From NCBI GenBank assembly GCA_028282805.1, contig JANQHD010000018.1, positions 42,605 through 106,604 of the forward strand: a DNA stretch of 64,000 nt, written 5' to 3'. Position numbers and translations under genes: made by a program. This DNA is from Phycisphaeraceae bacterium (lineage in GTDB: Bacteria > Planctomycetota > Phycisphaerae > Phycisphaerales > Zrk34). Positions 15,375 through 26,014 of this stretch are shown here, in pieces (positions within the stretch are counted from its first letter, which is position 1; every line of letters begins with the position of its first letter). The notes beneath the pieces were generated by a model. It saw only the letters and a list, made by a program, of their open reading frames with translations. It was not told the DNA's origin and did not search any database.

Positions 15375-16772
15375 TCAGTTCAGCATCTCGATCATGGCGC
15401 CGACGTTCCGCGCCGGGTGGATCGTGCAGCCGTCGGGCACACGCACGCTTGTCGGCAGCGGCGGGGTGATGACGTGGTTGAAACCGAGGCGGGCGGCTTC
15501 GCGCAGGCGGAGCTCGACCTGCTGTACGCCGCGCAGCTCACCGCCCAGACCGATTTCGCCCAGCGCGCACCAGCCATCGGGCAAGGTGCGGCCGAGGTGG
15601 GCGCCGGCGATGGCCAGCGCCACCGCCACGTCGGCGGCCGGCTCGACGACCTTCATGCCCCCGATCACGCTGACGAAGATGTCCTGGTCGGCCAGCCGCA
15701 GCTCACCGCGCTTCTCGAGCACGGCGATGAGCATGGCGAGTCGATTCGCGTCGATGCCGCTGGTGCGCCGCTTGGCCGAGCCGAGAAAGCCCGTGGCGGT
15801 CAGCGACTGGACCTCGACCATCAGGCAGCGCGTGCCCTGCATGACCGGGCAGAGCACACTGCCGGCCAACCGCCCGTTGTTCGTGTACTCCGCGGCGAGC
15901 AGGCCCGACGGGTCGGTCACCTCGGCGAGGCCCGACTCGCTCATCTCGAACAGGCCGACCTCTTGCGTGGTGCCGAAGCGGTTCTTGATCGCGCGTACGA
16001 GGCGGTGCGAGTGGTAGCGATCACCCTCAAAGTACAACACCGCGTCGACGAGGTGTTCGAGCAGGCGCGGCCCGGCGAGCTGGCCCTCCTTGGTCACGTG
16101 CCCGACCAGCACCACGGCGACGTTCGCCGCCTTCGCCAGGTACACCAGTTCCGTGCAGCACGCGCGCAGCTGGCTGACCGTGCCGGGTGCGGCGTCGAGG
16201 TCGCCCTTATAGATCATCTGCACCGAATCGATCACGACCAGTGCGGGCTCGACCTTGCGGATCTGTTCGATGATGCGTGCGAGGTTCGTGTCGGCCAGCA
16301 CGAACAATTCATCGTCGTCCGCGTCGAGCCGGTTGGCGCGCAGGCGGGTCTGCTGGGCCGACTCCTCGCTGGTCACGTACAGCACGCGCCGGCCCGACGC
16401 CGCGAGCTTGTCGGCCGCCTGCAACAGCAGCGTCGACTTGCCGATGCCCGGGTCGCCGCCGAGCAGCACGGCCGAGCCGGGCACGACGCCGCGCTTGCCG
16501 TCGGACCCACCGAGCACACGGTCCAACTCGCCGATGCCCGTGCTCATGCGCGGGTAGACCGCTTCGTCGACTTCGTTAATGGGTTGGGCCTGGGGGGCGT
16601 CGTGGGTGCTGTCGATCACCGAGTCGCCGCGCTGCTTGTCGGTTGTGGCGCCCTTGTGCGTGCGCTGCTCTTCCAGCGCGTCCCACGCGCCGCAGTCGGG
16701 GCACTTGCCGTACCACTTGGCGTGCACCGCGCCGCACGACCGGCAGACGAAACGCGTGAGGGTCTTGGCCAT
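15375..16772 (-). CDS. radA: DNA repair protein RadA
   Basis: The protein has 465 residues, a normal length. The start at 16772 is fixed by the N-terminal zinc finger (Cys10, Cys13, Cys24, Cys27). A RecA-like ATPase follows with Walker A GGDPGIGKST (106-114) and the RadA-specific KNRFG motif (IKNRFGTTQEVGLFEM). The C-terminus is Lon-protease-like (DIFVSVIGGMKVVEPAADVAVALAIAGA). It is a branch-migration helicase for recombination intermediates. It lies 14 bp after iscS in the same minus-strand run. Confidence 0.97.
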   Translation of the reverse strand: MAKTLTRFVCRSCGAVHAKWYGKCPDCGAWDALEEQRTHKGATTDKQRGDSVIDSTHDAPQAQPINEVDEAVYPRMSTGIGELDRVLGGSDGKRGVVPGSAVLLGGDPGIGKSTLLLQAADKLAASGRRVLYVTSEESAQQTRLRANRLDADDDELFVLADTNLARIIEQIRKVEPALVVIDSVQMIYKGDLDAAPGTVSQLRACCTELVYLAKAANVAVVLVGHVTKEGQLAGPRLLEHLVDAVLYFEGDRYHSHRLVRAIKNRFGTTQEVGLFEMSESGLAEVTDPSGLLAAEYTNNGRLAGSVLCPVMQGTRCLMVEVQSLTATGFLGSAKRRTSGIDANRLAMLIAVLEKRGELRLADQDIFVSVIGGMKVVEPAADVAVALAIAGAHLGRTLPDGWCALGEIGLGGELRGVQQVELRLREAARLGFNHVITPPLPTSVRVPDGCTIHPARNVGAMIEMLN

Positions 16773-16786
16773 GCGGTGAGTATAGC

Positions 16787-17950
16787 TCAAACGCGCGGCA
16801 TCGACGTGCGCAGCTTGCCGATCACCCGCGGCACGAGTTCGATCGCGCGGTCGATCTCGTCGGCCGTGGTGAACCGCGACAGCGAGAACCGCAGCGACCC
16901 GTGCGCGGTCGGTTCGTCGATGCCCATCGCCAGCAGCACCGGCGAGGCTTCGAGCGAACCGCTGGAACACGCCGCGCCCGCTGAGGCGTACAGGCCGCGC
17001 TCCGAGAGCATGATCAAAATCGCTTCCGACTCGAGCGGGGCAAAGCCGATGTTGGTCGTGTTGAGCAGGCGCGGCGCACCCGTGCCGTTGACCGCCGAGT
17101 CGCCCACGGCCTCGAGCACCGCCTGCTCAAAACGGTCGCGCAACGCCTCGACTTTTTGCGGGCCATCGGTCGTCAGCCACTGCCCGGCCGCCTCGGCGGC
17201 GACGCCCATGCCGACGATCGACGGCACGTTCTCGGTGCCGCCGCGGCGTTGGCGTTCGTGCGGCCCGCCGAGCTGTTGGGCTTTCAGCCGGCGGTTGCCG
17301 CGGAGGAACAACGCCCCGACGCCCTTGGGCCCATGGAACTTGTGCGCCGACAGCGACAGCGCATCGATCGGCAGTTCACCGACATTCATCGGCAGCTTGC
17401 CGATCGCCTGTGTCGCGTCGGTGTGCAACGGTACACCCGCGGCCTTGCACAGCTCGGCGATCTGCACCATCGGTTGGATCACGCCGGTCTCGTTGTTCGC
17501 CCAGTGACTCGTGACCAACGCCACGTCGTCGCCGTGCTCGGTCAGCGCCGATTGCAGGTCGTTGGTGTCGATCAACCCGTCGAGCCCCACGGGCAGTTGC
17601 ACGATGCGCCACCCCTCATCGGCCAGCCGCTCACAAGGTTCGCGCACGGCCGAGTGCTCGGTCGGGGTGGTGATGATGGTGCGACGTCGGCCGCGCAAGG
17701 CGGTCAACCCACGGATCGCGAGGTTGCAGGCCTCGGTCGCCCCGCTGGTGAAAATGAGCTCGCGTTCTTTACAACCGATGACGCTACAAACCTGCGAGCG
17801 GGCGAGTTCGACCTGCTGCCGCACACGCTGGCCGGCGCGGTGCACGCTGGAAGGGTTCGCCCACCCGTCGCGCAACGACCGTTCGACCGCTTCGACGACC
17901 TGCGGCAGCGGCTGTGTGGTGGCGTTGTTGTCGAGGTAGATGTCCGGCAT
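16787..17950 (-). CDS. iscS: Cysteine desulfurase (IscS/NifS family)
   Basis: The protein has 387 residues from ATG 17950 (MPDIYLDNNATT), which fits family N-termini; in-frame ATGs at 17959 and 17962 would add a few residues, and no clear ribosome site decides. The PLP lysine is in SLSAHKFHGPKG and the sulfur-accepting Cys is in ACSSGSLEAS. It moves sulfur from cysteine to Fe-S scaffolds or tRNA-modifying enzymes. It follows the radical SAM gene by less than 20 bp and precedes radA. No iscU or nifU is adjacent. Confidence 0.95.
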   Translation of the reverse strand: MPDIYLDNNATTQPLPQVVEAVERSLRDGWANPSSVHRAGQRVRQQVELARSQVCSVIGCKERELIFTSGATEACNLAIRGLTALRGRRRTIITTPTEHSAVREPCERLADEGWRIVQLPVGLDGLIDTNDLQSALTEHGDDVALVTSHWANNETGVIQPMVQIAELCKAAGVPLHTDATQAIGKLPMNVGELPIDALSLSAHKFHGPKGVGALFLRGNRRLKAQQLGGPHERQRRGGTENVPSIVGMGVAAEAAGQWLTTDGPQKVEALRDRFEQAVLEAVGDSAVNGTGAPRLLNTTNIGFAPLESEAILIMLSERGLYASAGAACSSGSLEASPVLLAMGIDEPTAHGSLRFSLSRFTTADEIDRAIELVPRVIGKLRTSMPRV

Positions 17951-17967
17951 CACGGACATCATAGCGG

Positions 17968-19059
<1,092 letters not shown>

Positions 19060-19152
19060 GGGGGCGGCCCTTGTCGAACGGGTTCAGACAAAAGTATACC
19101 CAGGCATCCACATTAAGGCGAGCGCCTTTTTGTGTTCGCGAAAAAACCGCGA

Positions 19153-20367
19153 TCAGGTCGTGTAATCGGCGTTGATGGCGATGTATTCCCGGCTCAGGTC
19201 GCAGCCGAGCACCTGGCAGTGGGCCTTGCCCGGGCCGACGATGACGTCGATGGGCACCTCGGGCCGCTTCATGTCTTCGCTGGCGGCGTTGGGGTCGAAG
19301 CGGGTGGGGCTGCCGTGGCGGAAGACGGTGTGGCCGGCGAGCTTGATGGTCATGTGCTCGGGGTCGACGGCGGCGCCGCTCTTGCCCGCGGCCATGGCGA
19401 TCCGCCCCCAGTTCGGGTCGGCGCCGTGCACGGCGGTCTTGACCAGCGGCGAGTCGGCGATCGCCCGCGCCACCTTCAGCGCGTCCTTCGTCGTCGCCGC
19501 GCCCTTGACCGTGATCCGCATGACGTGCTCGGCCCCCTCGGCGTCGGCGATGATCTGGTACGCCAGGTCGCGGCACAGTTCGCTCAGCGCCTGCGTGAAC
19601 TTGCGGTAGTTGGCCGCCACCTCCTTGATCGGCGGGTTGCCGGCCTGGCCGTTGGCCATCACCGCGACGGTGTCGGAGGTGGAGGTGTCGGTGTCGACCG
19701 AGATGCGGTTGAAGCTGGCGTCGACGTTGACCGCGTCCGTCAAGGCCTTGCGCAACATGGGGGCGCTGATGTCGCAGTCGGTGGTGATGAAGCCGAGCAT
19801 GGTGGCCATGTTCGGCGCGACCATGCCCGAGCCCTTGGCGATGCCGCCGAGGTTCACGGTGGCCTTGCCGATCTTGATCGACTTGCGGGCGGGCTTGGCG
19901 ACGGTGTCGGTGGTGAGGATCGAGTAAGCCGCGGCGGCGTCGGCGGGGTTGCCGCGGTCGAGGTTCTTCGCCAGGTCGCCGATGCCATTCGCAATCGTGT
20001 CGATCGGAAGCTTGTGACCGATCACGCCCGTCGAGAAGGGCATGACCTCCGTCGGGTCGCAGCCGATGGCCTTGGCGACGGCCGTGCACATCGACTCGGC
20101 GTCCTTGAGGCCCTGCTTGCCCGTGGCGACGTTGGCGATGCCGCTGTTACACACGAACGCCCGGCCTTGGCCGTTCTTCACGTGGGCCTTGCCGACGGTC
20201 ACCGGCGCACCGCACACGGCGTTGGTGGTGAACACCGCCGCGATATGCGCGGGGTGGTCGCTGACGATCAGGGCAAGGTCGGGCTTGCAGGAATCCTTGA
20301 TCCCGCACCGCCCGCCCGCGGCACGGAAGCCCAGGGGCACGGTCACGCTGGCGTAATCACTCGACAT
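19153..20367 (-). CDS. argJ: Bifunctional glutamate N-acetyltransferase / ornithine acetyltransferase ArgJ
   Basis: The protein has 404 residues. It carries the self-cleavage region KGSGMVAPNMATML, where the Thr becomes the N-terminal nucleophile of the beta chain, plus the oxyanion-hole STGVIG motif. It recycles acetyl groups in arginine synthesis. It lies 26 bp after lptD on the same strand. The 93-bp gap to the radical SAM gene contains a small hairpin but no clear terminator for this strand. Confidence 0.96.
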   Translation of the reverse strand: MSSDYASVTVPLGFRAAGGRCGIKDSCKPDLALIVSDHPAHIAAVFTTNAVCGAPVTVGKAHVKNGQGRAFVCNSGIANVATGKQGLKDAESMCTAVAKAIGCDPTEVMPFSTGVIGHKLPIDTIANGIGDLAKNLDRGNPADAAAAYSILTTDTVAKPARKSIKIGKATVNLGGIAKGSGMVAPNMATMLGFITTDCDISAPMLRKALTDAVNVDASFNRISVDTDTSTSDTVAVMANGQAGNPPIKEVAANYRKFTQALSELCRDLAYQIIADAEGAEHVMRITVKGAATTKDALKVARAIADSPLVKTAVHGADPNWGRIAMAAGKSGAAVDPEHMTIKLAGHTVFRHGSPTRFDPNAASEDMKRPEVPIDVIVGPGKAHCQVLGCDLSREYIAINADYTT

Positions 20368-20393
20368 GACCGCAGATTGTAGGGCAACGGCGC

Positions 20394-23300
20394 TCAGTTG
20401 CCATAGAGGAACGGGTTGTCTTCGGGGGCGCCGCGTCCGCCGAGGCCCTCGGGCGTCAGCGCGATGCCCACGGAGGTCGTGTCGTCGACGCTGTCGTAGC
20501 TGAAGGCCAGCATCAGCAGCATGCGCGGCATCCGGCGGGTGATCAGCACTTCCATGTCGCGGTTACGCCCGCGGTCGAGGTCGAACGAGTGCGCGTAGGC
20601 GAGGTGGTACTTCGGCGAGACGAGGTAGTCGAAGCCGTATTGGAACACGGTCGAATCCAGCGCGTCGATCCGCCGCACCTGCCCGAAGCTGGTCAGGCGC
20701 GGGTGGTGGGCGAGCTTGATGCCGTAGTTCCACCGCTCGACGGTGTCGGACTCGAAGCTGTAGTTCAGGTTGCCCACCGTCTGCAGCGAATCGGTGACCT
20801 GCCAGGCCATCTCGGTCCAGAAATGGTCGCCGGCGGCCGACAGCTCGGGGCGGTAGTCGATGAACCGCGCGATCGGCGAGAGTTGCGCGTTGTCGCTGTC
20901 CTGCAACACGAAGTCGGTGTCCAGGCGGAACATCTCCACGCTCTGCCAGCGCCCGGGCCCGCCGCGCTGCGTCTCCAGCACGTTGCGCAGGCCGAAACGC
21001 ACGCTGCCGCCCTCGGTGGTGTTCTCGACGTCGTAGTCGTAGAAGAACGGCCAGCCCCGCCCGTCGACGTTGGTCCCCGAGTAGAACGCGTGCACGGTCG
21101 GCTCGATGATGTGCCGCAGGCGGTGGATGTCGAGCAGGCGGTTCTCAACGCCGTCGTACGTGCGGCTGAGCGTGGTGTGCAGCTTGATGCCCGCCGAGCC
21201 CCACAGGCGCGTGTTCTCGTCTTCGCCGCTGACCGAGCTGAAGTCGTCGTCGAACGCGGTGACCCGGCCGACGAGGTAGGGCACGATGTCGATCTTGCCC
21301 AGCCGCATCGGCAACTGCAGCTCCTGGCGGGTGTCGAAGCGGTAAACCCGCTCGTCGTCGAGGCCCAGCGTTAACCCCGGCGCATCGAACGACGTGGTCG
21401 GCGCGATGCCGAACAGCCGCATCGACTCGGCCATGTTGAAGCCCAGCTCGTCCGGCCGCACGTCGGGGAACTGCGCCCGCAGCGCGCCGCCGCGGGTCTC
21501 GCTGAACCACGTGACCTTGTCGTCGAACAGCGGCGTGCCGACCCGCCGGTAGGCGATCTCGGGCAGCTTCTCGGTCGTGAAGTTGCCGGTCTGCCACTGG
21601 GCGGTCTGGGGGAAGGAGTCGTTGATCTCGTACTTGAACAGGAACGTAAACGCCTCGTCGGCGACCTGCTTCTTGGCGTAGAACGACGTCTCCCACGGCT
21701 TGTCGGTGTAGGCCTCGTCGGGGAAGAACTCTTCGAGGAACGTTTCGTCGGAAACGTAGCCGACCTCGGCGCTGACCTCCCAGCCGTCGGGCAGGTGGTG
21801 GCGGTGTTGCCAGAAGACCTTGCCGCGCAGCCCGTCGTCGGGCTTGACCTCGCCGCGGCCGCCGGGCTCGTCTTCGCCGTCGTCGTACAGCAGGTACGCC
21901 TCGAACTCGCCGAACGCCTTGGGCGCGTCGTAGTCGACGTCCAGCCCGACGCCCGCGCCGCGCTCGGTGTACACGTCGAACAGCACCCGCCCGTCCACGC
22001 CCTTCGGCGCTTCGGCGCCGAGCAGGCTGAACAGGTCCCACTCGGTCTTCACGCTCACGCCGTCGTCGTCGTTGGCGTCGACCCGCACGTCGCGCAGCGG
22101 CGAGTCGTTCACGTCGCCGCTCATCGTCGGCCAATAAAACACGGGCGCACCGCCGACCCGAAGCGAGGTGTCTTCCGACCGGTAGTTGTATGCTTGGGTC
22201 CCGTCGGCCCGCTCGGTCTGCGTGATGGTCAGCCGGTCCGAACCGATCGCGAAGTGCGGCTCGCGGAACTCGCTGGTGCTCAGCTTCGCCCCCTCGGCCC
22301 GCCACTGGCGGTTCGACACCTGCATGATCTTCTTCGCCCGCATGTACAGCGGCACCTGGTACTTGATGTCGTAGGTGTAAAACACCGCCTCGAGCACGAT
22401 CGCTTGGTCGTTTTTCAGGTCGTACATCACGCGCGGCCCGCGCATCGTGTACTGGCCGTTGGTCGCGATGACGTTGTCTTCGAGGTACACGGCCCGCACG
22501 GCGCTGGCGTCGAGCTGGGTCTGGCCCTGCTCAAGGTTCGGCTCGGTGAAGATCACCGCCCGGTCGGCGCTGAGCGTGACCGACAGGTCTTTCTGCGGGT
22601 CGTGGTACAGCACCTTCACGCCGCCGATCAGCAGGGCGTAGCTCTCGTCGTCGCCGAGCTGGTAGACCAGGCTGCCGGCCTGGAACTGCACGAGGCCCGG
22701 TGAGACGGGCAGCTCTTCTTCTTCCTGTTCCACGGTTTGCACCGGCTCGGCCGGCTTGACGGGCTCGGCCGGTTCGACGGTGTCCGTGACCGGGGGTTTA
22801 ACGGTCGTGGTTGGTTCGTCGGGTTTCGTGGTGGGGGCGGTGGTGGGTGTTTGAATCGCGGCGACCTCACCGCCGCGCACTTTGCGCTGTGATTCGGCTC
22901 GCTTGTTCATCAACGCCTGATCGTGCAGGGGCGTGCCATCGGCGAGGGCGACGGTCTGCTCGCGCAGCGACCGGTGGTGCCGGGCGACGCGCGCCGTCGC
23001 GTCGGCCACGAGCGGGTGGTCGGCGGCGGGGGTTTTCGACAGGGCGTCGGCCTTGAGGTTGACCCGGCCGCGGATCGTCGCGGTGACCAGCAGGCGGCGG
23101 GCGTTGTTGGTGATCGGCCCGTAGCCGCCGAGTTCCTGCACGCGGTCGAGGTAGAGCTCGAGGTTGTAGACCTTTTCGCCGAGGGTTTGCACGGGTGTGA
23201 TGAACACGACCGCGCGTTGGGTGCGGAAGCCGTACTTGCCGATGGCGAGGGTGGCGTCTTCTTCGAGCAGCACGCGCATGACCTCGCCGTCTTTCCAGGC

Positions 23301-23546
23301 GGTGGCCTTGCGGGCGGCTAAGTCGAGGTTGGCCGGCAAGGGGTTGCCCGCAACGACGACGCCGGTGGCGCTGTTGGCGATCAGTTGATCGGCGTTGGGC
23401 GTCGGGCTGTCGGCCATCGCCAGCGAGAAGCCGACGCCGCACGCGACGAGCAGGCAGGCGGCCATGTGCCGGGGGCCGGGGTGGCGGGTGGGTTTACGCG
23501 AAGACCTGTGGTCGATTTGAACTGGTGTCATCCGTTGACGCCCCAT
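20394..23546 (-). CDS. lptD: LptD-like outer-membrane assembly protein (OstA domain)
   Basis: The protein has 1050 residues. ATG at 23546 is only about 8 nt downstream of a predicted transcription start; ATGs at 23531 and 23465 (which gives MAACLLVACGVGFSLAMA, a signal peptide) are alternatives. An N-terminal OstA-like region is followed by a low-complexity Pro/Thr/Glu segment (about 230-285), a second OstA-like part (RAVIFTEPNL...) and a long C-terminal beta-barrel ending ...DNPFLYGN. It would insert lipopolysaccharide into the outer membrane. Outside the signal region I see no cysteines, so the inter-domain disulfides of E. coli LptD cannot form. Confidence 0.82.
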   Translation of the reverse strand: MGRQRMTPVQIDHRSSRKPTRHPGPRHMAACLLVACGVGFSLAMADSPTPNADQLIANSATGVVVAGNPLPANLDLAARKATAWKDGEVMRVLLEEDATLAIGKYGFRTQRAVVFITPVQTLGEKVYNLELYLDRVQELGGYGPITNNARRLLVTATIRGRVNLKADALSKTPAADHPLVADATARVARHHRSLREQTVALADGTPLHDQALMNKRAESQRKVRGGEVAAIQTPTTAPTTKPDEPTTTVKPPVTDTVEPAEPVKPAEPVQTVEQEEEELPVSPGLVQFQAGSLVYQLGDDESYALLIGGVKVLYHDPQKDLSVTLSADRAVIFTEPNLEQGQTQLDASAVRAVYLEDNVIATNGQYTMRGPRVMYDLKNDQAIVLEAVFYTYDIKYQVPLYMRAKKIMQVSNRQWRAEGAKLSTSEFREPHFAIGSDRLTITQTERADGTQAYNYRSEDTSLRVGGAPVFYWPTMSGDVNDSPLRDVRVDANDDDGVSVKTEWDLFSLLGAEAPKGVDGRVLFDVYTERGAGVGLDVDYDAPKAFGEFEAYLLYDDGEDEPGGRGEVKPDDGLRGKVFWQHRHHLPDGWEVSAEVGYVSDETFLEEFFPDEAYTDKPWETSFYAKKQVADEAFTFLFKYEINDSFPQTAQWQTGNFTTEKLPEIAYRRVGTPLFDDKVTWFSETRGGALRAQFPDVRPDELGFNMAESMRLFGIAPTTSFDAPGLTLGLDDERVYRFDTRQELQLPMRLGKIDIVPYLVGRVTAFDDDFSSVSGEDENTRLWGSAGIKLHTTLSRTYDGVENRLLDIHRLRHIIEPTVHAFYSGTNVDGRGWPFFYDYDVENTTEGGSVRFGLRNVLETQRGGPGRWQSVEMFRLDTDFVLQDSDNAQLSPIARFIDYRPELSAAGDHFWTEMAWQVTDSLQTVGNLNYSFESDTVERWNYGIKLAHHPRLTSFGQVRRIDALDSTVFQYGFDYLVSPKYHLAYAHSFDLDRGRNRDMEVLITRRMPRMLLMLAFSYDSVDDTTSVGIALTPEGLGGRGAPEDNPFLYGN

Positions 23547-23560
23547 GTAGATCAGTGGCG

Positions 23561-23588
23561 ATTATAGGGCCGTGGTGGCGGGCGACAA
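23561..23588 (-). promoter_or_regulatory. Sigma70-type promoter for lptD
   Basis: On the minus strand TTGTCG (23583-23588), a 16-bp spacer and a perfect TATAAT (23561-23566) precede the ATG at 23546, implying a very short or absent 5' UTR. Confidence 0.6.
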
Positions 23589-23669
23589 CCGGGTATGGCA
23601 TAAGCCATGAGGCCACAGCCCCGCGGTGCTCTTCGGTGGCGTGGTGGTCATGTTCCCCAGAACACACAC

Positions 23670-23699
23670 GGCCGCGACCTTGCAACAGGTCACGGCCGA
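23670..23699. other. Strong hairpin 3' of the tRNA-Leu gene
   Basis: CGGCCGCGACCT (23670-23681) pairs with AGGTCACGGCCG (23688-23699) except for one position, with loop TGCAAC. It lies 12 bp beyond the tRNA 3' end and may serve termination or processing. The T-run is weak (ACATTTTG on the plus strand). Confidence 0.5.
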
Positions 23700-23711
23700 C
23701 ATTTTGCTCAA

Positions 23712-23797
23712 TGCCCGGGAGAGGATTCGAACCTCCACGGGATTTTACTCCCACTGCGACCTCAACGCAGCGCGTCTGCCAATTCCGCCACCCGGGC
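23712..23797 (-). tRNA. tRNA-Leu (anticodon GAG)
   Basis: Minus strand. Acceptor stem GCCCGGG/CCCGGGC, D-arm with TGGCGGAATTGGCAGA, anticodon stem CTGCG/CGCAG with loop TTGAGGT (anticodon GAG), a long class II variable arm (GGGA...TCCC) and a T-arm with GGTTCGAATCC. The discriminator base is A and CCA is not encoded. It reads CUC and CUU codons. Confidence 0.95.
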
Positions 23798-23913
23798 TGG
23801 GGGGGTCGGCGAAGATCAGGGAGTTTACACACCGGCCTTGCGGTTGTCGACAGATGCCGATCCCGCGGTTCGGGCGGTTGCGTTTCGCCGGTTCGCACGC
23901 GACACTGCCCCAC

Positions 23914-25005
23914 ATGTTTCCACCGATCCGACAGCGCATCCTCTTCGCCATCGCCGTGCTGATCGCCGGCTACCTGGCCGCCGGCCTGGCCGACTCGGTC
24001 GGCTTGGGCAATGGCGTCGGCTCCAGCCTGCTGTACTCGGGCTCGCCGGGTGGGGCGCTGGCCGCGTGCGCGGCCTGGTCGGCCGTGGCGCTGGTGTTGG
24101 CGTTGTTGTGCAGCTCGGCGGGCAACCCGTTGTCGGGTTACGCCGTGATCAGCGGGGCGCTGCTGGTCTACGCCTGGAAGGGCGGGTCGAGCGAGGCGTG
24201 GCTATCGGCCATCGAATCGCCCGCCGCGTACCACCGGCTGACGATCGAGGCGCTGGTGTGGGCCGCGCCGTACGTGGTGCTCACGCTGGCCCTGCGTTAC
24301 CTGCGCGGGCCGGTGCGCAGCCGGCTTCCGGGCCTGATGCGTCACGCGTTTTGTAACGAGATCCACGACGACGACCCCACGCTCGACAACGGCGCGATGA
24401 TCAACGCCGCGGTGACCGTGGTGATCGCGTTGGGCATCGTGTTCTTCCAGCGGCGAGAGGCGTTCGCCTCGATGGTCGCGGTCACCGCGATCGCGCTGGG
24501 GCTCATGGTCGTGCTGTGGGGCTTGTCGATGCTGATCGAGACCGCCATCCAGCACGCCGAGCACGAGCAGCACCGCGAGCACCTCCGTGCCCCCATGGCG
24601 CCGGCGTTCCTGTCGGGGGCCATGACGATCGTGCTCGCGTCGGCGTTGATCGCCCTGTTGCAACAGACCGCGGTCAGCGGGCAGGTGATCGGTGCGACGC
24701 TGTTGGGCTTCCTCGTGGCCGGCTCGTTCGCTCACCAGGCGTTCCCCACGCCCAGCCGGTTGCCGATCCTGCTCAGCCCGCTGGTGATCGCGGTCGCGGG
24801 GTACCTTTACGTCGCCTTCGCTTTCGACAGCGCCGAGGACATGCTCAAGCTGTTCAACCAGCGCTACGGCGAACCGCTGACCCCGCACGCGCTGGCGATG
24901 CCCGCCTTCTACGCCTCGGCGGGGGTGCTCGGCGCGGCGCTGGGCGTCGGCTGGTCCCAGACCGCCCACGAGAACCGTAAAAAGCACGTGGCGCTGGTCA
25001 ACTGA
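23914..25005 (+). CDS. Polytopic membrane protein of unknown function
   Basis: The protein has 363 residues. ATG 23914 is taken because the first membrane helix (IRQRILFAIAVLIAGYLAAGL) follows at once; upstream the frame runs through the tRNA gene. About eight hydrophobic helices are visible. The loop around residues 150-165 is acidic (NEIHDDDPTLDNG) and precedes MINAAVTVVIALGIVFF, and a His/Glu-rich loop (HAEHEQHREH) lies near residue 220, a possible metal site. I do not recognise the family. Confidence 0.75.
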   Translation: MFPPIRQRILFAIAVLIAGYLAAGLADSVGLGNGVGSSLLYSGSPGGALAACAAWSAVALVLALLCSSAGNPLSGYAVISGALLVYAWKGGSSEAWLSAIESPAAYHRLTIEALVWAAPYVVLTLALRYLRGPVRSRLPGLMRHAFCNEIHDDDPTLDNGAMINAAVTVVIALGIVFFQRREAFASMVAVTAIALGLMVVLWGLSMLIETAIQHAEHEQHREHLRAPMAPAFLSGAMTIVLASALIALLQQTAVSGQVIGATLLGFLVAGSFAHQAFPTPSRLPILLSPLVIAVAGYLYVAFAFDSAEDMLKLFNQRYGEPLTPHALAMPAFYASAGVLGAALGVGWSQTAHENRKKHVALVN

Positions 25006-25122
25006 CCGCTTGTTTTGATTCTGTTGCCGCCCCGACCTACCATTGCTGCGGCTTAAGCGCCGGCAGGCCACCGAATGAGCCGTACCCCACAGCCCCGATC
25101 CGATCCCGGAGAATGACCCGCG

Positions 25123-25941
25123 ATGACCGCTCAGCCCGGTAGTTCTACCCCCGCCCGATCCCTGCAGGACGTCCAAGCCCGAAGCGACCACCGGCAGGTC
25201 GACATCGACAAGGTCGGCGTGAAGAACGTGACCTACCCCATCCGCCTGCGCACGCCCGACGGCGGCGAACAGCACACCGTGGCCACCGTCAACATGTACG
25301 TCTCCCTGCCGCACCACCAGAAGGGCACGCACATGTCGCGCTTCCTCGAGGTGCTCAACGAGCACGCCCAGGAGATCGACCCCACCGACGTGATGGCCAT
25401 CTGCCACGACATCCGCCAGCGCCTCAACGCCGCCGACGCCCACCTCGAGCTCGAGTTCGACTACTTCATCAACAAGCCCGCCCCCGTCACCGGCAACAAG
25501 GGGCTGATGGCCTACAAGGTCAACTTCGCGTGCGTGTCCAACGGCGACGACGACTTCGTCCTCGGCGTCCGCGTGCCGGCGACCTCGCTGTGCCCGTGTT
25601 CCAAAGAGATCAGCGACTACGGCGCCCACAACCAGCGCTGCGAGATCGCCGCCCAGGTGCGCATCCGCAAGATGATGTGGATCGAGGAGCTGGTCGAGCA
25701 CTGCGAGAAGGCCGCCTCCGCCGCGGTCTACTCCGTGCTCAAGCGGCCCGACGAGAAGTTCGTCACCGAAGAGGCGTACGACAACCCCAAGTTCGTGGAA
25801 GACATCGTCCGCGACCTGGCCATGCGCCTCGACGACGACGCCCGGGTCAAGTGGTACGCGATCACCAGCGAGAACTTCGAGTCGATCCACGCCCATAACG
25901 CCTACGCGTCGATCGAAAAAAACAAGTGTGCCGCGAGTTGA
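25123..25941 (+). CDS. folE2: GTP cyclohydrolase FolE2 (GCYH-IB)
   Basis: The protein has 272 residues; GGAGAATGA precedes the ATG. Family signatures are TSLCPCSKEISDYGAHNQR and the C-terminal SIHAHNAYA. It converts GTP to dihydroneopterin triphosphate for folate or queuosine-type pathways and, unlike FolE, can work with metals other than zinc. No zinc-regulon site is visible nearby, and the metal ABC transporter is 24 kb away. Confidence 0.95.
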   Translation: MTAQPGSSTPARSLQDVQARSDHRQVDIDKVGVKNVTYPIRLRTPDGGEQHTVATVNMYVSLPHHQKGTHMSRFLEVLNEHAQEIDPTDVMAICHDIRQRLNAADAHLELEFDYFINKPAPVTGNKGLMAYKVNFACVSNGDDDFVLGVRVPATSLCPCSKEISDYGAHNQRCEIAAQVRIRKMMWIEELVEHCEKAASAAVYSVLKRPDEKFVTEEAYDNPKFVEDIVRDLAMRLDDDARVKWYAITSENFESIHAHNAYASIEKNKCAAS

Positions 25942-25979
25942 AACCCGCAGAAGGGCGAACGACGAATCTCGAACGACGA

Positions 25980-26007
25980 ACAGCCGGCGCCGTACCTGGT
26001 GCCGGTT
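25980..26007. repeat. Half copy of the 59-bp REP-like element
   Basis: ACAGCCGGCGCCGTACC and TGGTGCCGGTT match the first half of the element at 15291 and can form a single hairpin. The second half is absent and is replaced by a CTGAAG-family palindrome. Confidence 0.6.
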
Positions 26008-26014
26008 TTTCGAT

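Noticed and set aside
15336..17507. A 723-codon plus-strand frame
   Set aside because: It is antisense to radA and iscS.
19115..19128. AAGGC-GAGC-GCCTT with a T-run as a terminator for argJ
   Set aside because: The T-run is on the plus strand, while argJ is transcribed on the minus strand and no plus-strand gene ends nearby.
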